Counted from the stretch's first letter, positions 20,826 through 32,119 are shown. The stretch: 64,000 nt of DNA from Prorocentrum cordatum (GCA_963575745.1 CAUYUJ010011259.1:271243-335242); one strand, 5' to 3'. Notes: generated from the sequence alone by a model not told the origin. Made by a program: numbers and translations.

Positions 20826-21660
20826 GTGCCCGACGCACCCCACCCAGGAACGCTCCAGAAAACAGAACCAAGAACAAATCGGGGGGCCCGTCGCAGGCCA
20901 GCCACAGCTGGGGGAGCTGTGGCCCCTGCCCCCCTCGGGGACCCCTCGACTTCGGCACCCCTCCCGAGGGATCGTCGACGCGGCGGGTTCCCCCAGGGGG
21001 GCAAGGACCACAGCTCCCCCGGTTGTGGCTGGTCGGCGTCGTCGATCCATCAGCGCTGCACCGCCGGCTCAGGACCGACGGTTCCCCCCCCCCCATGGAG
21101 ATCGGGCCGGGCGAAAGGGGGGGATTGGGAAAGGGGGGGTTACGAAATTTGCTGCATGCAGCTGGTTTCGGCCTCATCGAGGTGCCCATTCCTCGATACA
21201 TGGCCGCCTCCGGCGCCGGGAGGCGCCGGGAAAATCAGCTACGTGAGCTGATTCTCAAACCCCCCCTTTGCTATCCCCCCCTTTCGCCCGACCCGAGGAG
21301 AGCCCGCCCAGCCCCCCCTGACGCTCCCCTGCACCCAGGGCCTCCACAGGGCGGTGCCCGACGCACCCCGCCCGGGAACGCTCCAGAAGACAAGACCAAG
21401 GCCAAGAAACATCGGGGGCCCGTCGCCGACCCCTCGGCGCTGCACCGCCCACTCGGGACCGACGGCTCCCCCCCCCTGTCGGGCCGGACGAAAAAGGGGG
21501 GGAATAGGGAAAGGGGGGGGACGAAATCTGCTGCACGCAGCTGGTTTCGGCGCCCCACCGAGGGGCCCATTCCTCGATACGTGGGCGCCTCCCAGAGCCG
21601 GGACGCGCCGGGAAAGTCAGCTGCGTGAGCTGATTCTCAAATACTCCCCTTTGCTATCCC
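20826..21660 (+). repeat. Imperfect tandem duplication, two units
   Basis: GTGCCCGACGCACCCC ... GGAACGCTCCAGAA at 20826 recurs at 21354. GCGCTGCACCGCC, CTGCTGCATGCAGCTGG-type and CAGCTRCGTGAGCTGATTCT blocks recur in the same order (21130-21260, 21530-21645). The second unit is shorter. Confidence 0.75.
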
Positions 21661-21794
21661 CCCCTTTCGCCCGACCCGACCCTGGAGAGGCCGCCCCTCC
21701 CCCCCCCCCCCGGACGTTCCCCCGCACCCAACGGGCCTCCCGGGCGGGCACGCGGGCCTCGGGGAGGCCGGGGCGGGGCGGGCGGGCCCCGCCC

Positions 21795-21990
21795 GAGAGT
21801 GTCTCGAGAGGGAAAGAGACACACAGACCCAGTGAAGCGTCGACTCCCAGGAGAAGAGGGGAAAATGTGGGAGAAGGGGGGGGGGGGAGGACAGAAAGCC
21901 AGAAAATATGGAAAATAGTGGGGTTCCTGATATTTCTGTGTGTGTGTGTGTATGTATTTGTGTGTGTGTTGTCGGCCCCTCCAATATCAG
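21795..21990 (+). repeat. Family L dispersed repeat, copy 2, with GT run
   Basis: GAGGGAAAGAGACACACAGA, GTCGACTCCCAGGA, then AGAAAATATGG and a (GT)n run at about 21932-21972. Confidence 0.7.
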
Positions 21991-23790
21991 AAAGACGACA
22001 ATCGGGCTGGGAGGATGGGGCTGGGAGAGATGACTAGATCGTCCGTACTGTCGTGTATGTTGAGCGCGCTGATTACGCAGTCGTGCTCCGTATCCTCCCA
22101 GCCCCATCCTCCCAACCCAACAATTGTCTTTCGGGGAATAGGCCCCCCACCTCTCGGGGGGCCCTACTCCCCGTGACACGGGCATCCCCTCGCTGCGAAG
22201 GCGTCGTGGCTCAAGGGACGGGGGTCCATGCCAACGAGGGTCAGCCAGAGCGCCAGATCCTGCAGGATCCTGCAGAGCCAGGGGTGCACTGACCAGGGCC
22301 TCGCGCGCAGAATCCTGCAGGAGCCTGCACAGCCCGGCTGACCTGGACTTGGATTGACCCGGGTCAGTAGATCCCCGAGGGCCGGGGATGAGGAGCAGCG
22401 GCATTGAGGGGGATGGGGAGCGGGAAGGGCGGGGCGAGGGATCCTCCTCCACCTCCTCACTTCCCCTCCTCTCCCTCACTACGAGACCCCTCTCGCGAAA
22501 CGCTATGAGGGGCCCACTCGGGATGAAAAACCAGTCTTGGGGAAGGGGTTCAAATATCCGGGGGGGGGGGGGGACGGCGGGAAAGTAACTCGGAACGGAT
22601 AGGACGACGGAGTTCTGGGGAGGCGTGTTCTCCGAAGGGACCCGGCTCCTCCTCGAATCCCCTTGCCTTCTTCCAGGTGTGGCCGGAGGTGCCGCTGGCC
22701 CAGAGTGCCCCCGGGAGTTGCCCGGCGGCGCGGGCGGGCCCCGTGCCGAGCACCCCCTCACGAGACCGTGCGGGGCTTCAAAGTGGCGCGGTGAGCTCGT
22801 GGGGCGCCCTGGGCCAGGGCCACCGCTGACGCGCCCGGGTCTCAGGATGCCGCTCTTGGGAGGTCCGTTCGGCATCGGCGCTGGCAGGCACAGACACGCA
22901 CAAGCATGCCGCGCTCCGCGCCGACACCGACTCCAAGGACCTCTCCCCCCTCCCTCCTCGGTTGACTTCTTGCGCACCTCGCGGCGCATGTTGTTCAGAC
23001 ACCACATTCCTGAGGCCACGGCCTCGCCCACCTGGTCTTAGCTAGGCCCGGACGGCGTCCGCAGCGGTGGTCGTATCGCATCGTGTCGCATCGGCGCAGC
23101 ATGGTCGACAACCACTTGGATCCATAGTGCGGTGGTCGCAGCAGTGGTCGTGGTCCGCAGCGGTGGTCGCGTCGGTGCAACATGTAATACTACGGTAGAT
23201 CCATGGTCGACAACCAGCCCACTCAGGTGCAATCCAGTTCGATTCCGTCCAATGCGGATGAATATTGCCTAATCTGGTTGAACCCTGGGCTGAATCCAAC
23301 CTGGACCGACTCAATGGCCCTCTCATCGGCCCCAACAGCCCTCAACCGTTCTTGCGAAGACCTCCCAGGAGTCGCTTCCTAACTCGAGTATTAGAAGCCG
23401 CCCCCCTCGCCCAACCCCTCTTGCGCGCCGCCAGCTAGAGGCGGGTCCATCCCGCCGAGCTCGTGTTCCCTGTCTGCGCCTCTCACACGGGAGAAGCGGC
23501 TCGCCGAGGCAGGCGAGTAGCTCGCCGTGCATCGCTGATAGATCGCTAGCCAATGGGCCGATGCCGGTGACGACACCCTCCTCCTCGCTCACCAGGAAGG
23601 AGGGAGGAGTGAGAAGGGAGGAGGGAGGAGGGAAGAGGGAGGAGAGCGCGTCCCGAGGTTTTTCGCCGACCTTGGCCTCCCAGGGCCATCCACGGGCCCG
23701 GGGACTGCCAGGAAACGGCGCGGGACGAATGAAGAAGTGGCCCCGGAGAGAGGGCCCCGAGGGCCCGTCTCCCAAAAGGAGCTGTGTCCT
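21991..23790. other. Gene-poor region
   Basis: No element family or gene supported over most of it. GGGCTGGGAGGATGGGGCTG (22005) is mirrored by CCCAGCCCCATCC at 22097, so 21990-22130 may be a foldback. 23040-23200 has short repeats of GGTCG and CGCAGCGGTGGTCG. One exon-like block lies on the minus strand (next entry). Confidence 0.45.
22958..23034 (-). CDS. Exon-like block, minus strand
   Basis: Read on the minus strand from an AG at about 23032 it gives VGEAVASGMWCLNNMRREVR then KKS, with good protein composition. No family recognised. It could be a single exon of a minus-strand gene. Confidence 0.3.
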
Positions 23791-23792
23791 CC

Positions 23793-23888
23793 TTGAGTCG
23801 GGCACGTCCTTCTACAGGAGAAATGGTCGAGAAAAGTCTGAAAGCATAGTCTGATGACGGTTTCTCCTGCTCGTTTGATTATTCCGGG
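23793..23888 (+). mobile_element. Family B MITE, copy 3, interrupted
   Basis: Left end TTGAGTCGGGCACGTCCTTC and the interior AGAAAAGTCTG are present. The sequence is then broken by another element and no family B right end follows. Confidence 0.7.
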
Positions 23889-24056
23889 TTTCTTAATAAG
23901 CGTGGGGGGGGTGCCCCCCCGACAGGGGTCAACTTCGCCTCGTCGTCGCGCCGCGACGGGGGTCGGAGCGCCTTCGGCGCGCGGTGGCTGCCCGCGACGG
24001 GGGTCGATGTGGGACTGTCGGCGGGGGTGCCGCCCCCCCCGACGCTTATTAAGAAA
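23889..24056 (+). mobile_element. Nested element with TTTCTTAATAAGCGT ends
   Basis: Perfect 15-base inverted ends (23889-23903 and 24042-24056), then G/C runs, GACAG and CTGTC, and two GCGACGGGGGTCG words inside. It lies within a family B copy. Confidence 0.85.
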
Positions 24057-24122
24057 GTCCGAGTAGTGTTTGATTTGTTGTGCGCGGTGTTTTATTCTTG
24101 AGGAGGAGAAGGACCACTTCGG

Positions 24123-24280
24123 TTAAGTCGGGCCTGTCCCTCTACTGGGGGAATATTCAACAATAGTCAAAAAATAGTCTGGGGACTACTTTTTAGTTTT
24201 TTTGACCATTTGGGAGTACTTTTTGAGTATGCTTTATTTTTCGTCGAAAATCCCCCTGTAGGCGGACACGCCCGATGTAA
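24123..24280 (+). mobile_element. Family B MITE, copy 4
   Basis: TTAAGTCGGGCCTGTCCCTC to CCCTGTAGGCGGACACGCCC GATGTAA. Flanked by CACTTCGG (24115-24122) and CACTTGGG (24281-24288), a 7 of 8 target duplication. Confidence 0.92.
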
Positions 24281-24393
24281 CACTTGGGGCTCCGGAGGGG
24301 CTCTGGCTTCCGGCCGCTGCGTGGACGTGGGTCGGGGAGTTCGCTCGTGGCCGAGGCCCGGCGAGGTCACAGCAGCCCATTCGTGCTGCTGTT

Positions 24394-24738
24394 GCCCTCC
24401 CCCTCCTCCCCCTCCTCTTCGTCCCCCTCCTCCTCCTCCTCCTCCTCCTCCTCCTCCTCCTCCTCCTCCTCCTCCTCCTCCCCCTCCTCCTCCTCCTCCC
24501 CTCCCCCCCCTCCTCCTCCTCCTCCTCATCGTCTTCCTCCCCCTCCTCCCCCTCCTCCTCCCCCTCCTCATCCTTCCCCCTCCTCATCCCCCTTCTTCTT
24601 CCCGACGGCACCGAAGCCCGAAGGCCGCAGCGAGGCACTGAATTAAAAGGAGGAGGAAGAGGAGGAAAAACGGGTACTGCGAGGGTTGGTAAGGAGGAGG
24701 AAGAGGAGGAAGAGGAGGAGGAGGAGGAGGAGGAAAAA
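24394..24738. repeat. TCC tract followed by GGA tract
   Basis: Pyrimidine tract 24394-24602, then purine tract 24645-24738, an opposed pair. GCGAGGGTTGGTAAGG occurs twice in the purine part. Confidence 0.88.
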
Positions 24739-25183
24739 ATGGGTACTGCGAGGGTTGGTAAGGTGCCGCGCACACCCGGCGCCCTTCCCATGACTGCGAG
24801 AGTTGATTGGGCGCCGCGCACACCCGGGTGACAGGTACCGCCCTCCACTCTTCCTGCCCCCTTCACCAAATTGTCCCTGGTCACCCGCCTCCATGGCACT
24901 AAAAAAGTTGATTAGGTGCTGCGACACCGCGCCGCTTTCCCCGATCAAGAAAAAACTAGCAAGGATACACGTGAAACCTGAGCTGGCGCCGCAATGGATA
25001 CCAGCGCGGCCGCGGCAGTCGAAGCGCTGGCCGCGGGTAGTTTCTTGCCCCCGCGTTTGCACCGTACCCCCCTTGCCCTGCTGACTCCACATCCCTCCAG
25101 ACCCCCACAGGCGCGACGACTCGAGCGAACGCGCGCCCAGCCAAGAAGGGAGGGGAGGGGAGAGATGATTGCGAGTGAAGTCC

Positions 25184-25318
25184 TGGAGGAGGAGGAGGAG
25201 GAGGAGGAGGAGGAGGAGGAGGAGGAGGAGGGGGACGAGGAGGAGGAGGAGGAGGAGGAGGAGGAGGAGGAGGGAGGAGGAGGAGGAGGAGGAGGAGGAG
25301 GAGGAGGAGGGAGGGGAG
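25184..25318. repeat. GGA purine tract
   Basis: Nearly pure (GGA)n. Confidence 0.93.
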
Positions 25319-26451
25319 CTAAGAGCTCAGAGGGAAGCAGAGGGGTGCGAGATCCTCCCTCGCAGCAGCGCCGTCGCCGGAAGAGGGCACCCCGGCCGCC
25401 TCCGGCAGCCGGGATCGGGCTGCTCGGAACGGCTGCGCCGCTCTAAAGACGCACAACTCCGAGCTGTTGTGCTCGGAGTTGCGCTGCTCGGGGGTCCTTG
25501 ACCAAGCCTTCGCTGGCAGCTCCGCGCTGGCTGCTGCCTGTGCTGTCCCTGTGGGAACAGCGCCCCCCGCGCGGGAGGCTGGACAGAGCCTGGCGAAACG
25601 AGGGCTGACCGACCAGTAAGAAATGGGTGGGTTCGACCGCGGTCGCCGCGAACTCGCACTGATCGACCCAGACAAAATCCAAGTTGCCGTTGGGGTCTTG
25701 CCTGCCCTTGGCACGCAGATGAACTGTCTCTGGCAGAAACCAGCTGGAGGGGGCCAGGGGGTCCGAAGGAGGCGCGGGGTGTGCAAAAGGTATTCTGACC
25801 CGGAACCCCCCCACCCACCCACCCACCCTCCACCCTCCCCCCCACCCCCCCAACCCACCCACCCACCCACGCCCCACCCCCACCCCCCACGGCAGGGAAG
25901 GGATCCAAGGGAAGGGATTTCCCTTTGTCTTAGCCACCGCGTCCCTCAATTGGTTTGTTCCTCGACTTCCTCGGGACTGACGACGACGGCAGCATCTTCC
26001 ACACGCCCAAGGGTCGGCCGACTCAGGCGTCATGGTCTCGCCTCAGTGCTGGCTGCATGCTTGGTCCGGACGGCCAGGACCCGTTACAGAGAGAATGTTC
26101 GTTAAGGTGCACGCGGCCGTGCTCTCGCCCCGATGTCGGTCACGATCCTCTGAGAGACATGCGTTAAGGTGCACATGGCGGTGCTCTCACCCCTGTCCCA
26201 GCTGTTCTCACCCCTGCCCAGCCCCCTCACCGCTGTCGGTATTGATCAGGGTGCTGTGCTGGGGTCGTTGTACATTTCCTCTGTGTCTGCGGCGCACCCC
26301 AGAGTTCCAACCTCGTGACTTCGTTCGCGACGTGGATCGCCGTAAGCCATGACCCCTGCCCGGGTCCGCGTTCTCATCCCGAGCCGTTCGCAGGACGGCC
26401 TCAGGGCTTGGTGAGGGCCCGCGGAAGTCTAAAATGACCCAAAGACTTCCG
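25319..26451. other. Gene-free region with CCCA repeat
   Basis: 25802-25892 is an imperfect (CCCA)n tract. 26100-26200 repeats GTTAAGGTGCAC. No supported gene. Confidence 0.55.
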
Positions 26452-26610
26452 TTAAGTCGTGCCTGTCCCTCTACAGGCGGAATCTTCAAAACTAGTCCAA
26501 ATATAGTCTGGGGAGGATTTCTTGATTATTGTTTGTTCATTTGGAGGCATGTGTTTATTATTTTTATTTTCCACACGCAAACCCCCTGTAGGGAGACATG
26601 CCCGACCTAA
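26452..26610 (+). mobile_element. Family B MITE, copy 5
   Basis: TTAAGTCGTGCCTGTCCCTC to CCCTGTAGGGAGACATGCCC GACCTAA. No matching 8-base flank; family D copy 2 abuts its right end. Confidence 0.9.
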
Positions 26611-26837
26611 TCTAGATGGGGTCGGAGTAGATGGGGTCGGAGGATCGCGCCGCATCGCCGATGCATCGCCGATGGGCTCGATGTGCAGCCGGAGTTGCTT
26701 CACGTCGACGTCGCCGATGCATCGCCGACGTCGACGATGCAGCGCCGTTGCCTCGCCAGTGCACCGCCGATGCATCGCCGATGTACCGGCGATGCGGCGC
26801 GAAACCTCCGACCCCATCTGCTCCGACCCCATCTAGG
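26611..26837 (+). mobile_element. Family D foldback element, copy 2
   Basis: CTAGATGGGGTCGGAGTAGA opens and CTGCTCCGACCCCATCTAG closes; the long arms continue as GGATCGCGCCGCATCGCCGA and mirror. The centre is CGTCGACG/CATCGCCG palindromes. Confidence 0.88.
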
Positions 26838-26964
26838 CGGCCTCGAGAACCAGAGCCTCGAAAGTTCCGGATGGAGAGGACGACGAGCGGACATTGGTTT
26901 TTCCGCTGCGGTGTTCTCGGGGGTGCCGACGTCCTGGCGCCTCGAGGCCCCCTGTCGGGTCCAG

Positions 26965-27027
26965 GCTTCGGCGAGGCGCAGCTGGTGGAGCAGATCCCGA
27001 GGCGAGAGAAGCCCCGCGGAGCAGACG
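26965..27027 (+). CDS. Exon-like block before GGA tract
   Basis: After GGGTCCAG the frame reads GFGEAQLVEQIPRREKPRG, then runs into (GGA)n. Possible exon or remnant; no family recognised. Confidence 0.35.
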
Positions 27028-27114
27028 AAGAGGAGGAGGAGGAGGAGGAGGAGGAGGAGGAGGAGGAGGAGTAGGAAGACGAGGAGGAGGAGGAGGAGGA
27101 GGAGGAGGAGGAGC
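27028..27114. repeat. GGA purine tract
   Basis: (GGA)n with one TAGGAAGAC interruption. Confidence 0.9.
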
Positions 27115-27135
27115 CACTGGAACACATCCCGAGGC

Positions 27136-27325
27136 TCATGATGCCCCAACCTACTTTGGCCTTGACCACCAGGAAGAGTCTCGAGTACCGACACTGCACG
27201 GTTTTTTCACGTGTCGGGCTCTGGGAAGCGATATTCTGTCGACACTGTTTCGATACTTCTCCGGGTGCTCGAAATTACTTCTGGGATCTGGCCTACTTAA
27301 GTACGATGGGAGCAACATAACCCGA
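27136..27325 (+). mobile_element. Family P element, copy 1
   Basis: Begins ATGATGCCCCAACCTACTTT and ends GATGGGAGCAACATAACCC, loosely inverted. The middle has TTTTTTCACGTGTCGGGCTC and CACTGTTTCGATA. Copy 2 starts at 29005. Confidence 0.7.
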
Positions 27326-27327
27326 GG

Positions 27328-27503
27328 TCGGCGGTGGACAAACCTCCCTTTAGTAAACCTCCCCTTAGTGAAGACGGCCTGGGACCGAAACCGACGGACC
27401 TGGACCCGCAAAAATGACGGCCGCGACGCCCTCTCGCGAACCGAAAACGGCCAATTCCTCAATCGACGTGTCAGGGTAGCAGGTCTGTCCCACCCCGACG
27501 AGG
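27328..27503 (-). mobile_element. Family C MITE, copy 1
   Basis: Reverse orientation. Ends GGTGGACAAACCTCC and AGGTCTGTCCCACC are inverted. Inside are CGGACCTGGACCCGCAAAAA and TTCGCGAACCGAAAACGGCC-like words shared with 31430 and 46443. Confidence 0.85.
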
Positions 27504-27626
27504 CGAGAGGAGCCTGCCGGAGCCGCCGAGAGCACGCCCGAAGAGAGGAGAGGCGCACCTCACGGGCGGGGAGCTTGCTTTCTCGGCCTCGCGCGCTTCG
27601 CGCGCCGCCGGTCCTGGCCCCCACAC

Positions 27627-27790
27627 TCAAGTCGGGCCTGCCCCTCTACAGGGGGAGTCTTCGAAAATAGTCAGAAAACAGTCTGGGGACGATTTGTTGA
27701 GCACTTGTTGGCCAGTTTGGAGTATTTGTTTGGGGTACTTCTTATCTTTCGTCGAAGAGATCCACCCGTAGGGGGGCACGCCCGACTTAA
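27627..27790 (+). mobile_element. Family B MITE, copy 6
   Basis: TCAAGTCGGGCCTGCCCCTC to CCGTAGGGGGGCACGCCCGA CTTAA. Flanks CCCCACAC and CCCCAAAC match at 7 of 8. Confidence 0.9.
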
Positions 27791-28264
27791 CCCCAAACCC
27801 CGCCCTCGCGGGGCGACACGCCAGCCACGTCCCAGCTGCGGGCACGAGTGAGATCCACAGCCGCGAGCCTCGCCGAGCCGCTCGCCTCGCGGAGTGGAGG
27901 GCACGGCGTGTCGCTAGGGCCGCCGCGGCGATATTCTGAGCACAAGTTCCCTGACGAACCAGCAACACACACCCATACCCATAGAGGGGTCGGAGAGGGC
28001 TATGGGTGCGTGTTGTCGGATGGGGGTCCCCGCTCGAACGGGAGCGTTCCCCAGGGTCCGACAACCCGCATCCATACCCATAGCCAGTCCTCCTCCCGAC
28101 GACCCCCCTACGGGTATGGGTGTGTGCTGCTCGTTCGTCGTTCCCGACCGTAGACTCCAGGGGGGGCGCACCGCCCCGATCGACCACGTGTATCGCCGAC
28201 AGGGGGGCCCCAGCTGCGGGCGCGAGCGAGGGCCACATCCGCTGCATCGCTTGGGCTTCCTGGG
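27791..28264. repeat. Foldback fragments with GCGACACGCC ends
   Basis: 27806-27930 runs from GCGACACGCC to GGCGTGTCGCTAGGGCCGCC. 27965-28150 has repeated CCATACCCATA / TATGGGTG(C/T)GTG words that fold back. Related ends recur at 28780-28812 and 63692-63885. Confidence 0.6.
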
Positions 28265-28361
28265 AGGGGGCGCCGGAGGAGGGAGGAGGGAGGAGGGAGG
28301 AGGGAGGAGGGAGGAGGAGGGAGGAGGGAGGAGGAGGAGGAGGAGGAGGAGGAGGAGGAAC
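28265..28361. repeat. GGA purine tract
   Basis: GGGAGGA units then (GGA)n. Confidence 0.9.
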
Positions 28362-28545
28362 AAACGCCACACGAGCACAGCCAAACGTTTGGCGCTCCGC
28401 GCGGGCTCCTTGGCTCCGCGCTGGGCCCCCACGGCGCCGCCTCTGGCGCGCCTCGTGCTCCAGGGAGGGGGGGGTCCAGCGCAGATCCCAGACATCCGCG
28501 CGGAGCACCAAAAAGTCTCTGCTTACGCCGTTTGCTGCTCCTCCA
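28350..28545. mobile_element. Family E element, copy 3
   Basis: TTTGGCGCTCCGCGCGGGCT on the left is mirrored by ATCCGCGCGGAGCACCAAAA on the right, with GGCGCCGCC and CCAGGGAGGGGGG in the centre as in copies 1 and 5. Confidence 0.8.
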
Positions 28546-28837
28546 CGACGAGGCCGAGGCGCAGTGGATGTGGACACGTGTCTGGCCTCAGGAGGGGTCA
28601 GAGCTTTCTCCAGATCCGCTGCGCCTCCGGTCTGCTGGGGAAGGGAGCTCAGGACTCCAAGACGCAGCGGATGTGGATGCGAGCGTGGCCCGCACCAGTG
28701 CCCCAAGCGTCAGCGTCCCGAGCCCTTCCCTGCCCCCCGTCCCGCGGAGCAGAGCGACACGCTGCCAACTCGCCTGGCACGGCGTGTCGCTGGGGCCGCC
28801 GCCGCGAGACGCCAAGCAGAGGCTCCTTAGCGTAGCA

Positions 28838-28996
28838 TTAAAGCGGGCCTGTCCCTCTACAGACGGGATATTCAAAAATAGTCAAACTATAGTCTGCGGA
28901 CGATTGCTTGAGCATTGTTTGGCTATGTTGGGGCATTGTTCACTATTTTTTATTTTTCGTCCAAAATCCCCCTGTAGGGGGACACGCCCGACGTAA
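28838..28996 (+). mobile_element. Family B MITE, copy 7
   Basis: TTAAAGCGGGCCTGTCCCTC to CCCTGTAGGGGGACACGCCC GACGTAA. GCGTAGCA flanks both sides (28830-28837, 28997-29004), a perfect 8-base target duplication. TIR and TSD together define the element cleanly. Confidence 0.95.
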
Positions 28997-29004
28997 GCGT
29001 AGCA

Positions 29005-29396
29005 TTATGATGTTCCAACTTGCTGCAGCCTTGATCGCCAGAAAGAAGTTCGAGCACGAGGAAAGCACCGAAACTGGAGGGCTCTTTCACGCGTCGGGCC
29101 CTGGGAGGCGATGCTCGCTCGGCACTGTTTCGATAACTGCTCGTTCTGGGTGCCCGAAATTGTTTTTGGGATGTGGTGGCGGGAGCCGAGAAGCATGCAG
29201 GAACGCAGGGCCGTTTTCTAAAGGTGGCGCCACCAACCCATGTGTCATGGCCGTGTCGGCGCGAACTGCTCCGACCCCATCTGGGAGGCATGGGAGATCG
29301 CCCAAACGCCGTTCGGCTCCGGGGAAGGACGATGGAGATGGGAGGCATGTGAGATGGCTGGGGCCCCGGGGAAGGACGATGGGAGCAACATAACCG
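29005..29396 (+). mobile_element. Family P element, copy 2, expanded
   Basis: ATGATGTTCCAACTTGC start, TTTCACGCGTCGGGCCCTGG middle and GATGGGAGCAACATAACC end match copy 1. An extra 170-200 bases (29190-29362), including a family D-like GACCCCATCTGGGAGGC, separates the halves. Confidence 0.6.
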
Positions 29397-29464
29397 TAGC
29401 AGCGCCTCCGTGCCGGGAGCGGCGGCGCCCGCCTGCGGCGCCCGCGCGGCCAGGCGGGCCCGGG

Positions 29465-29571
29465 GAGGCCTGGCGTCCTCGAGCGCGCCTACGCGCAGCC
29501 GGAGCACCGCCAGGAGCTGCTGGAGCTGCTGGTCAACAGGTGGGACGAGGCCCTCCCCGCAGGGCAGAGGA
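29465..29571 (+). CDS. Exon-like block before GGA tract
   Basis: Reads VLERAYAQPEHRQELLELLV then NRWDEALPAGQR, a helical, acidic segment. An AG/GTGGGA site inside (CAACAG/GTGGGA) could be a donor. No family recognised. Confidence 0.4.
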
Positions 29572-29575
29572 TCGA

Positions 29576-29643
29576 AGAGGGAGGAGGAGGAGGAGGAGGA
29601 GGAGGAGGAGGAGGAGGAGGAGGAGGAGGAGGAGGAAGACGAG
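29576..29643. repeat. GGA purine tract
   Basis: Pure (GGA)n directly after the exon-like block. Confidence 0.92.
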
Positions 29644-29756
29644 GCGAGCGGACGCACGAGCTGCCGCCATGCAGCAGCGTGTCCGCGGGGCCCCAGATTG
29701 GCCCACGGCGAAGACGGGAATGTCACGGACCCGCCCTGCTCCCCCGAAAGCAAAGT

Positions 29757-29868
29757 CGAAGAAGAGAAAACGCCATAAGCATAAATTGTTGGCGCTCTGC
29801 GCGAATTTCTTGGATCCGCGCTGGGCCCACCTCCCCTGGCGGCGCCGTTTTTTCTTCCTCTAGAGAAA
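29757..29868. mobile_element. Family E element, copy 4, right side lost
   Basis: GAAGAGAAAACGCCATAAGC and TTGGCGCTCTGCGCGAATTT match the left arm; the right arm is reduced to GCGCCGTTTTTTCTTCCTC. Confidence 0.7.
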
Positions 29869-30028
29869 GGTACCGATGCCGCTTGGTAAGACTTGGGGGC
29901 TGCACACAGGGGGTGCGAATGGTGTTGCACCTGGAGTGCTGCCAGACATAGTTCTGTCCGGGCTTAATACTGATAGTCTGCCGAGTACCTTAAAAGTAAA
30001 GGTATGCATCAAATTGTATGTCCGAAAA

Positions 30029-30187
30029 TCACCGAGCGCGTTCTTCTACTCGCAAAGTGCCTACTCGCAAACGTCCGAACAAAAACATGTGGTTGCCTCG
30101 ATGTTATATATCTCTTAAACCCCCGCGGCGGATCCACGGCAATTGCGAGTAGTTACCTAGCGAGTAGAGGAACGCGCTTGTCTAAAA
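30029..30187 (+). mobile_element. Family N foldback element, copy 2
   Basis: GAGCGCGTTCTTCTACTCGC and GCCTACTCGCAAACGTCCG are mirrored by GCGAGTAGTTACCTAGCGAG and AGGAACGCGCTTGTCTA. Confidence 0.75.
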
Positions 30188-31085
30188 ATCCTTTCGGTTG
30201 CGGACAGACCCCCTCCCAGGCAGTCTTGATTGGCCTCAGCAGGCCCCACGAGTAGTCCAGGGTGGTCTCGACACCTCAACCTTGGGCCCTCCAGCCCCAA
30301 GAGGTCCAAAGCTTCCAGCACTTCCAAACTGAACACGCAACCTGGCCCTAAGCCCGAGGCCCCCTGAGCGAATCAAGGCCTCACAATACGTTTTAGGTTG
30401 AACGCCTAAACGAATCGCGGCATGCACTCACTGTGTTGAGCAAGCCTTGCGCTGGAGCAGAGGCCATTCGTGGGTACGCGCATGCGTGCACCCGTGAATT
30501 TGTTCATACGTGCAGCCGTGACCTTGTCAAGGGCTGGCGCTTGCCAGACCCCAAGCGCGCGAAGCGCGCGCGTGGTTCTCTCTATCTCTATGCACATGTA
30601 TGTATATGTGTGTATGTAGGTATGTGTATATATACATATATAAAATATATGTATGTTTGTCTATATCTATATATAACTACTCAGATGTAAATCCAGAGAG
30701 CGTGTCCCCAGGCGCGCAGGGACACCGGGGACACCGGGGGACAACTCATTGTAAGGGCGTTCACCCGGTGCCGAGGGACACCGGTGACCAAGAGGCATGT
30801 GACAAAACAAACGGGCGCCCGCCAGATGTCCACAGCCACAACGCACAAGGAGGAGGTGAAGAGAAAGAGGAGATGGAGCTCACCGCCTTTCTCCCCCGCC
30901 CTCCACATCCGCATCCTTATTCCTCCTTCTCCTCCTCCTTCTCATCCTCCTCCTCCTCGTCCTCCGCCTCCTCCTCCTCTTCCTTCCCCTTGTTCCTCTT
31001 TGTGTTCTGCCGAGACATGCCACCGTCCTAGTCCTAGTCCTCCTTTTTCTGGTTCGTCATCCCCCTCAGCTTCAAGGAAAATGTG
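30188..31085. other. Gene-free region with simple repeats
   Basis: 30590-30680 is an AT-rich TATATG/TGTATG run; 30918-30990 is a TCC tract. No supported gene. Confidence 0.6.
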
Positions 31086-31289
<204 letters not shown>

Positions 31290-31429
31290 AGACGATGGTC
31301 GGCAAGAGTCGGGGTCTGCAGGCCCCCGCACGGCCTGTAAAAAGCGAGGTTGCGGAGCGCCTTGCGCAGAATCTAGAGCACATAACCGGGTCCGGAGGCT
31401 GAGAATTTCAGCCGGAAAGGCGAATCTCT

Positions 31430-31596
31430 CGGGGTTGGACAGACCTCCTACCCTGACACGTCGATTGAGGAATTGGCCGTTTTCGGTTCGCGAGAGGGCG
31501 TCGCGGCCGTCATTTTGCGGGTCCAGGTCCGTCGGTTTCGGTCCCAGGCCGTTTTCACTAAGGGGAGGTTTACTAGAGGGAGGTTTGTCCAACGCC
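31430..31596 (+). mobile_element. Family C MITE, copy 2
   Basis: CGGGGTTGGACAGACCTCC to GGAGGTTTGTCCAACGCC. GAATCTCT flanks both sides (31422-31429, 31597-31604), a perfect 8-base duplication. Confidence 0.93.
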
Positions 31597-31814
31597 GAAT
31601 CTCTTTTTTTGGTTCGAGCGATCTCCACACGAGAGCGCGAGGCGGCATCCCCAGGGAGCACCGGGCGCCCCGGGGGGCCTGGCGGCCGCGGCGTGCGATC
31701 GTCACGCGTCCGAGGCGCGGGGCGGCATCCCTGGGGAGCGCTGGGGCCCCTTTGGGCCTGGCGGCCGCGCTGTGCGGGGAGCGCGAGGCGGGTCGGAAGC
31801 TCTTTTTTTTTCCA

Positions 31815-31993
31815 GGGGCGGCCAAGAGAGGGGGGGGGATGACCAGGAGGGGGGGATATCACGGCGGGGGCCATGATGTTCCCTCAGATTTCATGGCGCC
31901 TCTTCTCATTTCTGTACGTCCCTGACCCCTCCCCTGGGCCGCGCACATGCCTCGGGCCATGATTTGCGCCCCCCCCCCATCTTGGACGCCCGC
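31815..31993 (+). mobile_element. Family R element, copy 1
   Basis: GGGGCGGCCAAGAGAGGGGG to CCCATCTTGGACGCCCGCC, weakly inverted. The middle has GGGCCATGAT and CCGCGCACATGCC shared with 51933-52111. Confidence 0.7.
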
Positions 31994-32119
31994 CGATCTT
32001 TGAGCCGAACAACCCCAACCTGTCGTGTTGGGGAGAAGCGGTTTTGTGCGTGCCCGCGTGAGGGTGGCCACGGTTTCGAGGATCTGGATTCCCGCGGCGC
32101 CCTGGAAGCTGAAACTATG

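Noticed and set aside
22191-22214. Second possible spliced-leader relic (GGCTCAAG at 22207)
   Set aside because: Only about 15 of 21 positions match, no perfect decamer, and no gene follows.
21637-23031. A 464-codon minus-strand frame
   Set aside because: It crosses a family L repeat and G/C-run DNA; only a short block near its start looks like protein, so only that is listed.
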